Source: Prinsepia uniflora
Taxonomy: Eukaryota > Streptophyta > Magnoliopsida > Rosales > Rosaceae
DNA: 64,000 nt
Assembly (NCBI GenBank): GCA_032719365.1
Contig: CM064867.1
Coordinates: forward strand, 63,796,136 to 63,860,135
Direction: 5' to 3'
This document shows, piece after piece, positions 24,704 through 36,431 of the stretch (positions are counted from its first letter, which is position 1; every line of letters starts with the position of its first letter). A program made the position numbers and the translations under genes. The notes under the pieces were generated by a model. The model did not search any database. It had not been told where the DNA came from and saw only the letters and a list, made by a program, of their open reading frames with translations.

Positions 24704-25930
24704 ATGTATGGAAGGGCTACAACACTACATGGGACTTAATGCAGTGCCAAAATTGAATAAAAATAATAATAATAAGGGAATATTTTCAAAAGTGAGAAGT
24801 TGATAGGTAGCTAGTAAGAGGTGAGAATTACTGAGCACGTGAGACAATATTCTGATATGCTAAGCATTCATCTACATCCATTATCCCAAATTCCAAGCAG
24901 ACAAAAAAATTTATCATCTTCATCCATCATCCCAAATTCCTAACAAATCTATCAGGTTAAAGGAGACTTTTTTATTTGGTTTGAATTGGTTGAAGCTAGC
25001 ACTCTAACTCAAGCTATCACTCACCCACCATCTTTTCTCCTAACCTATCAATCACCCATCGTCCTCTCTTTCTCTCAAGCAATCAACCATCATCCTTCCC
25101 GTGTGTGTTCTAGGCTGGTGGTGGTACTACTGATTCTCATCATTCATCCCTTCCATATCAAATATTTCTTGAAAGTTGTGGTTTGGTTCAAGGCTGATTT
25201 TCTTTGTGTTTTGCTTCACAACGAAAAAAGATGAAGCACTAATTTCTCTTAATATAATCATAACCTAGATGATTGTGGAATTCTAATTGAAATTGGATTT
25301 CTAGAATGGGCATTTCAACGAGGATGTTGGATTGAGAGAGATGGTGGAATGGAGAGGATGATGGCGAGGACAACTAGTTTGCCTCATCTATGGATTACAT
25401 AATTTTCCCCAAATTTTACCACATGTTTATATAAATATATTTCCCCTTATTTCACCACCAGTTCGATGTTAGTATAGTAAGTCCAACGATTCCCATCCCA
25501 CACTGAACTTAGTCCCACGACGTGTAAAACTAAGGATTGGCTGAACTAAATTCTCAAATAGATGCAAACATTTCCAATAAAAGATTACCAAACTAAATAC
25601 CAATAAAAGAGTATATCATTTTTCTGGGTATACTTGTTCTATCTGGGTAGCCGCAAATATCCCCAATAAAATTTAGTTTGGAATTACCATCATTTCATTT
25701 TTATTATTTTTACTTTGTATTTATAAGATATTTAAAAATTAATAAAAATTAATATATTCATTAATAGTCCAATTTATATTTAACGGATTCTCAAAATAAA
25801 AATTCAAATTCAAGTAGTTACTAACGAAGCGGTTTGTATTCTCAACCCACTTGTTTTTTATCCGGTCAAACTATACAACAGTTTGAAGTGGATCGGTTAG
25901 CGGATTTAATGGATTCATGCCTACCCGTAG
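24704..25930. other. Unassigned intergenic sequence
   Basis: There is no gene or element I can support. It is AT-rich with a near-repeat of a CATCCATTATCCCAAATTCC phrase at 24876 and 24922, and two stretches with ATCCCCAATAAAA-like text near 25570 and 25660. It could be old host intergenic DNA. Confidence 0.4.
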
Positions 25931-26770
25931 TGATAGGACCCTTCCCAAAAACGTTTTGATAATTGAGCCTGGTTCTACTATCATCTAAAAAAATCAACCG
26001 AAGTTTCAAAAATACCATTAATACTTGTCAGACAAGGGATAATCGTATTGATGTCCCAATCATGCCTCCGCCTCTAGGTCAGCCTCGATCTTCGTGCAAT
26101 GACTTGAAGGGCCAAAAAAACCATCGAAGATGTGAATTAACAAAAATAAACATCATTGGAAAATCCATTTAGAGAAAATAAACTTTTATCCTCTAGTTAT
26201 AAAACATATATGCATAAAATAAAATATGAACAACTAGATTTCAAATTAAATCAAAGGACCAGTCGTAGGATCAACAAATCATAAATGCATCAAAAACATA
26301 TAGCCCACATTTTTCTGAAAACCATATTTATCAAATTACATCATAAAATCTGGACACCAATATTCATAACCAATCAATTATTGCCTCCCCTGAGTATCAG
26401 CCGTTTAGGAAACACCTCGAGCTTCGGCTGCTTGGGAATAATCAAAATAACCATGAAAACAACCCCAAGCATCAGCCATCTTGGAACACCCCTAACATTG
26501 GCTTCCTGGGAAACAATCACCCCGAGCATCAATCGTCTAGGAACATCCCGAGCTTTGGCTATCTAGGAAACACTAACCTCGAGCTTTGGCCGTCTGAGAA
26601 ACACTCCTAGCTTCGACTATCTGGGAACTACTCGCATCGACAGTGAAACCAGTTGAGGGATTAAATCCAAAAATTTTCTTTTGACAAAAATCCTTGACTC
26701 AAATCAAGCCAAAATAACATTTACAAACCTTGACTTAAAAGGGTAAGTTTGGCATAAAACCTAGAGATAT
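25931..26770 (-). repeat. Minus-strand Tekay-like LTR fragment
   Basis: It starts TGATAGGACCC and has the usual order for an LTR outer end on the minus strand: CAGACAAGGGATAATCG, CATGCCTCCGCCTCT, then a tandem-repeat array (26385-26640). It is cut by the start of a plus-strand 5' LTR fragment around 26770. Confidence 0.65.
26385..26640. repeat. Tandem repeat, about 28-32 bp unit, inside LTR
   Basis: The degenerate unit is AGCTTCGGC followed by TGGGAACAC-like text, with about eight units. It lies where 9610-9830 lies in the other minus LTR but has a different sequence. Confidence 0.75.
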
Positions 26771-26984
26771 ACTCGTTGGTTGATTTTGTCGATATTGTGT
26801 AATACTTTTGAGGTTGGTTTTGGCTTTTAGTATTGAATGTTGGAAGGGAGCGGGATCCTTCACGTTTAACGAGGTGTTATCAAGAAGGGTCCTGTCAACT
26901 TGGTTTCAAAGCATTGGTTTACTATCCTTGAATGCACTTGTGAGTTGCAGGGTGTGTAGTAAGGTGTGGTTATTTTAGTAAAAG

Positions 26985-28325
26985 TGACGATTATGCCTCC
27001 TAGACAAGATCCCCGTACAAGGCTTGAAGATGAAGCATAGCGAGTTTAAGAGGCCCCGAACATTGAGAAAGCCCAATGGTTAAGGGCTACTATTTCTACA
27101 AGTGAGGGGAGCCCAAAATAGACAGATGAATAGATTACGTAATTAGAAAATAATTTGAGGTTATGCGGTGCCTACCGGATGATATGGTACTGATAGCCAC
27201 CTTTCAGTTGGGTGATTATGCTTATCGATAGTGGCTAGGTTTACAGATGACGGGTTGGGATGTCCAAACTTTGACATGGGAAATTTTTAAAGATATATTT
27301 ATGGATCAGTGTTACCCTCATTCTTTTTGGGATTCTAGAGTGGTGAAGTTTCTACGATTGCAGTAGGGAAGCATGACATTAGCTTAGTATGAACAGAAAT
27401 TTCTAAGTCTATCTAGGTTCACTCCGACATTAGTGACAACCGAGGCAGACTAGTGCTGATGAGTTTTATCAGACATTGTTATCCGAGTAGAGGCAAGCTT
27501 ATCAATGTTGCAGCAGAGTATGAGTTTTGGTAAAAAAACGTGAATGTTTGTATACTGTTACTTCAAGTTAGGGAGCCATTAAAAGAAGTAATACTGGCTC
27601 TGGATCTTCTAGTAGTGATCATGCATGTTCAGGTACTAAAGAGATTGATCAGAAGGTACATATATTTTTGGGTCGAGACCACAAATGTCTACCTAGTCTA
27701 GCCAAGTTTTAGTACAATCAACTGGGAGACAAGATAGTAAATCCACGCAGCCCCACTCGATTTACTATTATGCTTGTTAGCAACCCGGCCATATTCGAAG
27801 GGATTTCCCGAACCAAGCAGGCAGTGATAAGATAGGACAAGACACTATACACTATGGTCAGAATTTTGGTGCACCCGGAAGGAGTCAGATACAAGCCAAT
27901 AGGGTTGGGAGTTAATCGAGAGGGCATGGCCAATCTTCTGGGCCACATGCTAGAATATTTGTTGTTACTCGACAAGAGGCCCGAGAGGCGCTTGGCGTAG
28001 TAACATGTACGCTGTCTATTATTAGGAATGATGTATGTGTATTCATTGATCATAGGGCTACATATTCCTTTATTTTTATTTTTTGCATTATTGGCAAATA
28101 AGGAAGTATCACCTATTGGTAGTGATAAGAGGGTTAGTACACCTACCGAGCGTGTCTTACTAGTAAACTTAGTGATTAATGGTGCTCCAATGGTAGTAGA
28201 AGGAATTTTCCTCGAAGAGAATGAGTATTGAGGAGATACCAGTGGTGCAGAAGTTTCTGGATGTATTCCCGGAGGAGTTATCGGGGTTACCATCTCACAT
28301 AGAGGTTAATTTTACTATTGAGTTT
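26985..28325 (+). pseudogene. Tekay gag, protease and RT start, heavily decayed
   Basis: A gag can be followed from the ATGCCTCCTAGACAAG start (26993). It keeps the YRMVWY-like and FEIF-type spacing of the RIFEVM and AYRWW blocks, and an MTGWDVQTLTWEIF-like stretch near 27248, but has many stops. A protease-like phrase lies at about 28028-28230 (VFIDHRATYSF-like, with the catalytic triad changed). The RT N-terminus (QKFLDVFPEELSGLPSHIE) lies near 28245-28310. A cut follows directly. All of it is non-functional. Confidence 0.6.
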
Positions 28326-28393
28326 CTTTAGAGCACTCAATCGATGTCACCTACTTGTTTAAATTTTGAGGACCATTTTTCTAAGGAGTAGGT

Positions 28394-31106
28394 TGTAATG
28401 GCCAAGAAAATCAAAAAATGTAATTTTGAAATTTTTAGGGTAAATTGACTATTTTTCCCTTAGAATTCTTAAGGTTGACATTTGATTCAAATTTTGTTTG
28501 GATTTGTTTTTAGTACCATTTTGGAGGTCTTGAAATCTTGAGTCCATGGACAAGCGATGTGTCAAAATTAGAGATCGGATGAACGTGCTACAGGTCTAGG
28601 CTTGTTAGGGGTATTTTTGTCATTTGGACTTAAGTGGCATTTTGGTAATTTTGTAATCAAATTATTTTGCGTGAGTTGTAGGGTCATGACACGTCCTTTC
28701 CTTGGACATAGGATGCACCGAAATACTTGAGGAGGTGATGTATGTTTGTGTTTTATATAAGTATTTGTATGGTTTGAGTTGGTTTTGGTGTGAGAACAAT
28801 CAAACCCGAAAACCTCCAACAAGGAACACTTAGAAATAGCAAGGGAGAATTAGAAAGAGGGAAAGAAAAAGGAGAGAAGAAAAATAGAATGGAAGGAGAA
28901 AAAAAGAAGCAAAGAGAAAGAAAAATCGATACCCAAGGAGAAAAAACAACCAGTGATCACCAAGCCATTTGAAGCATCTAAGCTTTGAAACAAAGGGTCC
29001 AACATCTTCCTTAACCTCCCAAGCACCTTAAACGTCGAAAAACAGGAGGCTTGGCATGTGGAACGGACTGAAACCCATGTAGGGATAGTTGGGCCGAAAG
29101 TGTTGGATTTAGGTTGGAGTTTGAAGTATGTTTTCATGTGTTTTGAAGCTTTAGATCTTTTTATATGAACCAATAGATGAAGGTAGGTAGTTGAAACAAA
29201 AAAAAAATTGTGGAGAAAAGTCTGGTTTCGATCCGAGTCATGGCCGCCAGGTCGGGCGACCCGAGTTGCAGAGAACATAGTCGTGGGAGGTTGAAGATGA
29301 CCCATGTGTAGGGCGTGTGAGGCCTATGTATAGAGGAATATGGTGGCACGTGTGGGCGCATGGCCCACCATCTAGGTTTTCGGCCAACATGTCTTTTTAT
29401 GTTTTCAATATTACGAATCCAATGGTGCAGGTTTGAAGTCGATTGGACACTGTCTCGGGATAGTTTTAGGTGTCTGAAGCTTATGTTTAAGTTTAAAAAA
29501 GTTGTACATAAATCTCGGAGATTAAGGATTGTATTAGGAGGTTACATGAGACTTTATTGACCCAAAATTATAATTTTTAACAGGCAACACAGTCCTCGGA
29601 GCCAGCGAAGAACGTTCAAATGAAGAATAAACTTTGAAATAAGACTGTGAGAAGAATCTTATTTTCTCTAAATTATTATGTACGCATGTTTGAATATTTT
29701 AATTGCTTTATTATGTGATTTATTTTGCAATTATTTGATTATAATTTTTGAATGATTTTTCGAAAATTATTTGAGTACGCGTTTTACGATATTTTATGAA
29801 GACTATGTTTTGGGCTTAGGCCCAATTTAAAAATGTAAATTTGGTCTTAAGGCATTGATCTATATGATATCTGTATGTTTTCTTGGTATTAGTGAACTAT
29901 GTGTTCATGGAAAACCCTCATCGGATTGGTGTTTAGCTGGTTAGTCTCAGACACATAGAGTTGGGTTTTGTTTTTTGAGACTGATATTGTGATAGTGACT
30001 CAGATGTCCAGAACATGGCTTTGTTTACTAGGCCGGTTTAACTCGGACCTCCAGAACTCGGCTCTATTCCCGAGTGGTTGGCCTACCGGTAATACAGTTT
30101 GATCATGATAATCGATATCTGAGCATCGAGGATAGGTTAGTTATATTATGATTATTGTTGTTTGTTCCTTGATGCTTTTTGTATAGATTTGATTACTGAT
30201 ATTGGTTGACTTATGGATGTTTCTGTTTATGCGGCTTTCTAACTAAGAAATTGATCTATATGATGTCTGTATATTTTCTCGGTATTAGTAAACTGTGTGT
30301 TCATGGACAACCCTCATCGGATTGTTGTTTAGGTGGTTAGCCTCAAACATCTAGAATTGGGCTTTGTTTTTTGAGACTAGTATTGTGATGGTGACACAGA
30401 TGTCCAGAACAGGGCTTTGTTTACTAGGCCGGTTTCACTCGAACATCTAGAACTCTGCTCTATTTTGTGAGTGGTTGGCCTACCAGTAATGCAGTTTGAT
30501 TATGATAATCGGTATTCGAGCATCGAGGATGGGTTGGTTATATTGTGATTATCATTGTTTGTTCCTTGATGCTTTTTGTATGGATTTGATTACTAATATT
30601 GGTTGACTTATGGATGTTTCTATTTATGCGGCTTTCTAACTACTTTTGAAAGAAAATGATGTTTAAATTGAATTTCAATTGTTCGTTTGTCATAGTTTAC
30701 ATACACATGCATAGTTTTAGAAAAAAGAAGGGTAAACTACTTATACTTTTCAAACCATGTTTTTAAATGTATATATTTCCACTCAAATGTCTTATTAGTT
30801 TTACTTGCCCTCTAGGCCGTAAATATAGAACAGAGACCTACTTGGAGTCGGAGGCATAACTAGCTATCGTGCACTCGTTGACGTTTTAGGGTAAACTTAT
30901 GTACTTCAGGTTGTATTTTGATACTTATGCCCTACGTATTGTAACATAAAAAGTTATACAACGTATCCCTGGTCTGACAGTTGGTTTATTTTATTGATAT
31001 TGTGGAATACTTTTGAGGTTGGTTTCCACTTTTAGTATTGACTATCAGATGGGAGCAAAATATATCCTTCATGTTTATCGAGGTGTTATAGGGAAGGGCC
31101 TTATCA
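28394..31106 (+). repeat. 3' LTR of the reduced Tekay element
   Basis: It starts TGTAATGGCC after TAAGGAGTAGGT and ends GGCCTTATCA. It is about 2.7 kb, with a purine-rich stretch at 28842-28950 and a 396-bp internal duplication. The long LTR is in the size range of the intact Tekay copy. Confidence 0.75.
29854..30643. repeat. 396-bp direct tandem duplication inside LTR
   Basis: The first copy is 29854-30249 and the second 30250-30643. Both begin ATTGATCTATATGAT and run to the GCGGCTTTCTAACTA phrase. They differ by scattered substitutions, so the duplication is not recent. Confidence 0.9.
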
Positions 31107-31870
31107 AAAAAACTATGTTGATAGAGTTCTTAAGAGATCCAACATGGAGAGTTGTAATGGAAATGATGTGCTAATAACAAAAGGCAAAAAATTCTCTCAT
31201 GATCAATGTCCCAAAACTGATGTTGGAAGGTTTCAATTGAATCGTGAAATGGCTCGTTAGAATGCTGGTAAGAAAGTATTCTGGTACTTGAAAAGGACAC
31301 AATCATATGTCTTAACCTATCAGCAAGTTGAAAACCTAGAATTGATATCGTAGAATTGATAAGTTACGCTGATGCTGATCTTGGAGGATGCATTGATGAT
31401 CCTATGTCAACTAGTTGATATGTGTTTATACTAGTAGAAGGAGCGATTTCATGGAGAAGTAAGAAAAAAACAACTAGGTCCACTTGCACTATGGAATCTG
31501 GGTACATTGGTTGTTTTGTGGAAACTAGACAAGTTATCTGGATAAGAAACCTAGTTCATAGTATGAAAGTAGTTCGAAGCATTGAAAGACCCTTGAAGTT
31601 ATACTGTGATAACACTACAACAATCTTTTTTGCTAGGAACAAAAAAAGATCATAATCATCAAGGTTCATGGACATTAAGTATCTTGCAGTCCAAGATAAG
31701 GTAAGAGAAGGCATCATTGACATTGGGCATCTTAGTACATACAAGATGATTGCAGATCCTCTAAGGCACTGCATGTCACTGCTTTCCACAAACTTGTTGA
31801 TAAGCTGGTTTACGAAGCTCACTTAATCTTTGAAATCAGGAACAAACCACAATGCACTGATCTATATCAA
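31107..31870 (+). pseudogene. Ty1/copia RNase H fragment
   Basis: The text of copia RNase H is readable in several frames: KRTQSYVLTYQ, ISYADADLGGCIDDPMSTS, SWRSKKKTTRSTCTMESGY, VIWIRNLVHSMKVV, LKLYCDNTTTIFFARNK. A decayed end follows, with IDIGHLSTYKMIADPL-type text at 31710-31770. The YSDADxxGC and CDN motifs are the family's catalytic-core signatures. Stops and frameshifts are frequent. No gag, integrase or RT of this element is seen, and the next 400 bp (31871-32286) holds only AT-rich probable LTR remains. Confidence 0.75.
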
Positions 31871-32286
31871 TGATCATATTGTTAGATAAGAATATGTTTG
31901 TTTATGAATTTGACGGATTTCACTTATAAGTTATTTACTTGACAAAGTAACCTTCTTATAAGATTCAGTGTGTTATCTAAATGATTGTAATTATGTTGAA
32001 GAGCCTTATGTGTTTTAGGACCAACAAGTCATGCCGGATAGTCATTCTGGTACGAAGGCTCTTCTCAAACCAGCTTTTCAATTTTTATAGTAGACATCAC
32101 TAGTATGAGCTATGTGTGATTTTGGAATGCTGGTGTGGTTACCTTATACTATGTCATCCAAAGTTCTCTAATTTGATACACTGTGTTCGTGCCTCAATAA
32201 CAATTACAGTAAGTATATTGAAATGTGTTATTAAGTACACAAAGGTTGATATAATTGATTCAAATGGAGCAGTTTTATTGAGGAAC
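31871..32286. other. Unassigned AT-rich sequence, possible copia LTR remains
   Basis: There is no gene. It follows the copia RNase H, so a 3' LTR would be expected, but I cannot find TG/CA ends or a second copy. Confidence 0.3.
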
Positions 32287-33197
32287 TGCGACACACCCCG
32301 ACTTGGAAAGTCTACTTAAGGCACAGAGGTCGAGGCTTGCTGGCCGACAACTGGACGAAGAGGTCTAGATGCCAGTTGAATAAAATGATATGTTTTAGTA
32401 AGTCAAGTGAAACATAAAACGTCAAACCGATTACATTTCACCCCACAGCAGAAGCATAGAGCAGGGACACAAGTTTGATGATCATACAGTTACCATACTA
32501 CCGGAAATACCCGATCGTCGCAATGTCACTTCAAGACTCAAGAGCGGATGTCAGAACAGTTATTCAAGCCTTCTCAAAAAGCGTGTACCCAAGTGATAGC
32601 TGAGCGGTTCAAAAACAAAGAGTGAGTGGACCCAAAGCTTTATTTTAGTGTAAAACCATCAATAATAAAATATGTTTAACCCCTCATTTTTCCCAAAAAT
32701 AAAACAGTAAAACCAAAGCTAGTCTATGGCCACTCATACGGGTATGGAGATACCGTCGACTCCGAAGTGGTTCTAAGGTAATAACTCAACATTGTCCCAG
32801 AAACTCCTTCAAACCTTAACCAATTTCGACATACAATATATGAAAATTGATCTACTTGTCACAAGGGTTCCAAAAAGGGAGTTTGTGGGTCAAGAAGGTA
32901 CCTTATAAGACCATAAAATCGTTGGGAAACTGTGAGGTTCTCCAACTCTAGAGTGCTCGTGGTCGCCAAATCTCGCAACTATTTATGGGAAACTGTGAGA
33001 AGTTTGTTGGGAAACTGTGAGGTTCTCCAACTCTAGAGTGCTCGTAGGCCTCAACGAACTTCTCGTAACTGAAAATTTTTTGAGCCCATAAAACCCAAGA
33101 TAGTTCTCAAAGGGGTTAATTTGGGAATTTGATGAAATGAAGGAAAATTGGTAAATTCTCGAATTTTAATTTTGCATTTATGGGACGAGATGTAACA
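32287..33197 (-). repeat. Minus-strand LTR, about 0.9 kb, next to a poly-C tract
   Basis: It starts TGCGACACACCCC and ends GGGACGAGATGTAACA, so on the minus strand it reads TGTTACATCTCG to GTGTCGCA. Inside are an LTR-type outer end (GTGAGTGGACCCAAAGC) and a 48-bp direct repeat (32922-32969 and 33006-33053). Confidence 0.65.
32922..33053. repeat. Direct repeat, 48 bp, two copies
   Basis: GTTGGGAAACTGTGAGG to AGAGTGCTCGT occurs at 32922-32969 and again at 33006-33053, 84 bp apart, within an LTR. Confidence 0.85.
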
Positions 33198-33202
33198 GTC
33201 TA

Positions 33203-33230
<28 letters not shown>
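33203..33230. repeat. 28-base poly-C tract at a polypurine-tract position
   Basis: Twenty-eight consecutive C on the plus strand (33203-33230) lie 5 bases inside the LTR end. The minus strand is therefore a run of G where the G-rich polypurine tract would be. Confidence 0.85.
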
Positions 33231-33233
<3 letters not shown>

Positions 33234-34449
33234 TTTAAAGAAAAGTTGTCCTCGAAATTTGGTCAACAACGATCAAAGGTACAACTCTTAATAGTTACTT
33301 GTAAATGCTCATGCTACCACGATCACAAGTTAGCTTCCTCGTCAAGTCCAGAAAATCATTGCCTCGTACGAGTGAATCGTCAGTTAACTAACTACAAACT
33401 ACGGTGCGCCTTCTAAGTTACAACAAGCAGTTCAACATCTTTCAATGATACAACAAATCATATGCTTCCTGAATAGTTTCTTGAATATCTTGTAAGGGTT
33501 TCTCGGTCAACGGTAAGTCCATCACAAATGAATACCGATCCCACAAAGTAATTTCTAATAGGTCAAGTAACTCTGAGGATTCAGTGTTCTAATCACCCCA
33601 TAAGGTAACTCGCACTAAGGTGATCTCGTTTCACCCCCAATTTGTCCCAACAAGCGCAACGAGGTGATCATTATTAGTATCAACACTAGGATCTTAAGAA
33701 CTTATTTTGACAAAATGTCTGTAATTCCTCCTAGCATTATCTGATGACAAAAACCAACCTTAACACTAAAGGCTGAATAAGGTTCAACTAACTTAGCAAC
33801 TAATACGGTCTAGGAATCAATACCCTCAGCCAAAGGATTAAGGTGCACTAAGGGTGACAAGATTGTAAAATTAAACAGGTCTCAAGGTTCGAAGAGTGAT
33901 CACATACAACACTCAGTTAAGACAATGATCTAATTGGAGATTAGGAATAACCTAGTTCAACTAGTTAATAGTTATCTAGAAAATAGAACTACGGTTTTCA
34001 ATAACTGGGGCATGTCTTCTGGTCGGTTAAACCAATTTCCACTTCCAAGTTTTAACAAGGTAAAGTTCGTCCAAGGTTTGCATTCGATCATAAACCGACA
34101 ATCAATAATCAGCTCTAGCTCATAACGTAAGTCGATCGCGGTAATAAGACCACTAGAAATCTCTCACCGGTTAAATAATCTCAGAGTTCTCTCATGTCAC
34201 AAATTAGTTTCGTCAGTCTAGTAGTAAATTTCAACGACCAATGTAACACATGTCAAAAGGTCACGTCCACATAAGCCTGAGGGGTTTAAAAACACAAAGG
34301 CGGAGTGGGCCTAGTTGTCATTTTAGAGTAAAACCATTTTCAACAAATAACCTTTAACCCCTCATTTTTTGAAAGAAAAAAAAAACCCAAAATAGTTATA
34401 ACATACTTGCATGTAATACGAGATATAATAATAAGGATCATTAAATAAC
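33231..34449 (-). mobile_element. Non-coding internal region of the 32.3-kb LTR element
   Basis: About 1.2 kb has no recognisable gene on either strand. A sequence at 34262-34385 resembles 32580-32700 of the neighbouring LTR (GTGGGCC or GTGGACCC followed by AACCCCTCATTTTT), so it may be part of the partner LTR. If so this is a non-autonomous element. The evidence is thin. Confidence 0.35.
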
Positions 34450-35142
34450 TGACATGACCCAACCCGAAAAATACAACATACTCCACAACTAGGTCCTACT
34501 TTCGTCTGACATACAACCTACAGTAATAAAACTACCCTCAAAATCCTGTCAAACAAGGGATACTCGTACTTTTACGAGTTCATGCCTCCGCTCTGTATAT
34601 AGCCTCGTCGCTCGTGCAGCGGTCTTGGAGGGTTTCAAAACCAAGGAAAATGTGTGAGTGGACGAAAATAAAGGTTTTCAAAACATAGATTAAAAACATG
34701 CTAATTTCCCCTTCGTTTTACAAAACTATGCATGTATCAAGTGGCCATTAAAACACAATCTCGAAATACGTGCTGTAAAATGAAAATCTAGTAATTCCAA
34801 AATCCTATCCAATATAGAGCCATGACAAGTACCAATGCACATACGTCCAAGCTAAGGTACAAGCACAACAAACACACCGAATCAACCATCACACAGGCAT
34901 AGAATACTATATAAGGTAGTCAAACTATCCTCAATTTCTACAACCTGAATCATCATATTACAAAGCCACTCGGGGATATGGCAACTAAGGGCCTACCCAC
35001 GTATATCATACTGTACTACTGGTAGGCCAATCATAACATACAATCACTCGGGGACTATAGAGCCCAGCTCGACGTCCGAGTGGCCACCCAGGAATACACC
35101 ATCTGGGTGTCATCTATGTCACTCAACCACTCGGGGATACAG

Positions 35143-35427
35143 TGTGAGGATCCATGCCTAGGAGGCATGGTTAGCAATCCTACATCGCCCGAGGAGATCT
35201 GGGGGATGCGCCTTATATGTGTGGGCATGCCATCTATCCAATAGGAGTCCTTTTGGGAGCTCACTGGCTTTGGATTCCTGGGGAACTACAACGTTAAGCG
35301 AGTAGGGGTTGATGCAATCCCAAGATGGGTGACCAAATAGAAAGTTGCATGTGAGCTCCCAGGAACAAAACGGGAAGGGTTGGGCCCAAAGCAGACAATA
35401 TCGTGCTAGATGGGTCGGTTTGTGACA
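35143..35427 (+). repeat. Cassandra left LTR with 5S-like region
   Basis: The 5S-like region lies at about 35255-35365. It holds ACGTTAAGCGAGTAGG (A-box equivalent), then AATCCCAAGATGGGTGACC (C-box equivalent), matching the order in plant 5S rRNA. No complete 5S gene is present. Confidence 0.8.
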
Positions 35428-35824
35428 ATTTGACACGACCCTACCTGGATACACATGAATCGTACATTCAGGCCCTGCTCCCGTCAGATAGAAACCCTGC
35501 CAGAAAAGGGATACACAAACGTTTCTCTAGTTCATGCCTCCACCTTTCGAGCCTCGATTCTCGTGTAGCAGCCCTAAATGGTTACAAAATCAAGAAAACG
35601 TGTGAGTGGATGAAAAGAAACTGTTTAAAATCATAATTTGAAAACATCCATCCTTTACTCTCCGTTTTCCAAAAACCATGCATGCATACAAAGATACCAC
35701 AAATATGTACATTTTAACCATAAATCAATTTAACTACTAAATACGAACACGTCATAACATACAATCTATCACATTAAGCTACATATTTGTACCAGCGAGG
35801 TCGCTAGGCCGCAAGGGGGTGGAT

Positions 35825-36108
35825 TGTGAGGACACATACCTTGGAAGCATGGTTAGAAATGCCACATCGCCTAGAGGGATCTGGGGGATGAGCCTTATAT
35901 GTGTAGGTGTGCATCTATTCAATAAAATGCCTTTTGGAATCTCACTGGCTTTGGATTCTTGGGGAACTCCAAAGTTAAGCGAGTAGGGGTTGGTGCAATC
36001 CCAAGATAAGTGACCCACTGGGAAGTTGCACGCGAGCTCCCTGGAATAAAACCGTGAGGGCTGGGCCCAAAGTGGATAATATCGTACTAGATGGGTCGGG
36101 TCGTGACA
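35825..36108 (+). repeat. Cassandra right LTR with 5S-like region
   Basis: The 5S-like region lies at about 35935-36030. It includes GGGGAACTCCAAAGTTAAGC and AAGTGACCCACTGGGAAG, closer to a plant 5S C-box region than the left copy because it keeps CTGGGAAG. Confidence 0.8.
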
Positions 36109-36431
36109 TACAGATTTTGAGTGGTCGTTCAGGGATACAGCATCTGGACGTTAACCCGATAACATCACTATAACCATTCGGGGATACAATATCCAATTGG
36201 CCGCTTAGGGATACAACATCTAGACGTAATTCAACAATCTGACATCTTGAGAAGGGTTTCCACATCCTCACAACATCACACATCCAGAACCACACAATCA
36301 TATCATAACAACATATATACAACATCCACAACCACACATAATACTAGTCTCAGGATCTAGAGCCTCTAGCTCGATGTTTGAGACTCTTTACCAATAGACA
36401 CCATAACAAATATACTCAATAGCCACATGAC

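Larger units (their letters stand above)
26770..31106 (+). mobile_element. Tekay-like element reduced to gag, protease and RT start
   Basis: The 5' LTR survives only as its last 125 bp or so (26770-26897). A mutated PBS (TGGTTTCAAAGC, 26900-26911) and a gag relic follow, then a protease and a short RT start that ends near 28325. After 28325 the sequence passes to the polypurine-tract region and a complete 3' LTR (28394-31106). RT palm, RNase H, integrase and chromodomain are missing. The 5' LTR end matches the 3' LTR end over about 125 bp by eye, which supports one element. Confidence 0.75.
35143..36108 (+). mobile_element. Cassandra TRIM carrying 5S rRNA-like sequence
   Basis: Cassandra elements are short, gene-less retrotransposons whose LTRs contain a 5S-like promoter region. 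Here the left LTR is 35143-35427 and the right LTR is 35825-36108. Both start TGTGAGGA and end GTGACA, and TACAG flanks the pair (35138-35142 and 36109-36113). A polypurine tract (GCAAGGGGGTGGAT, 35811-35824) and the family phrase ACCAGCGAGG precede the right LTR. Most of the internal region (35428 to about 35785) is instead a piece of a minus-strand Tekay-like LTR, and no PBS is seen. The family assignment is from the 5S motifs and the LTR text. Confidence 0.85.

Noticed and set aside
27718..28293. A 191-codon frame on the minus strand
   Set aside because: It is the antisense shadow of a decayed plus-strand gag/protease region.
35255..36030. A genuine 5S rRNA gene
   Set aside because: The 5S-like stretches lie inside paired LTRs with a target-site duplication and lack the full gene, which matches Cassandra instead.
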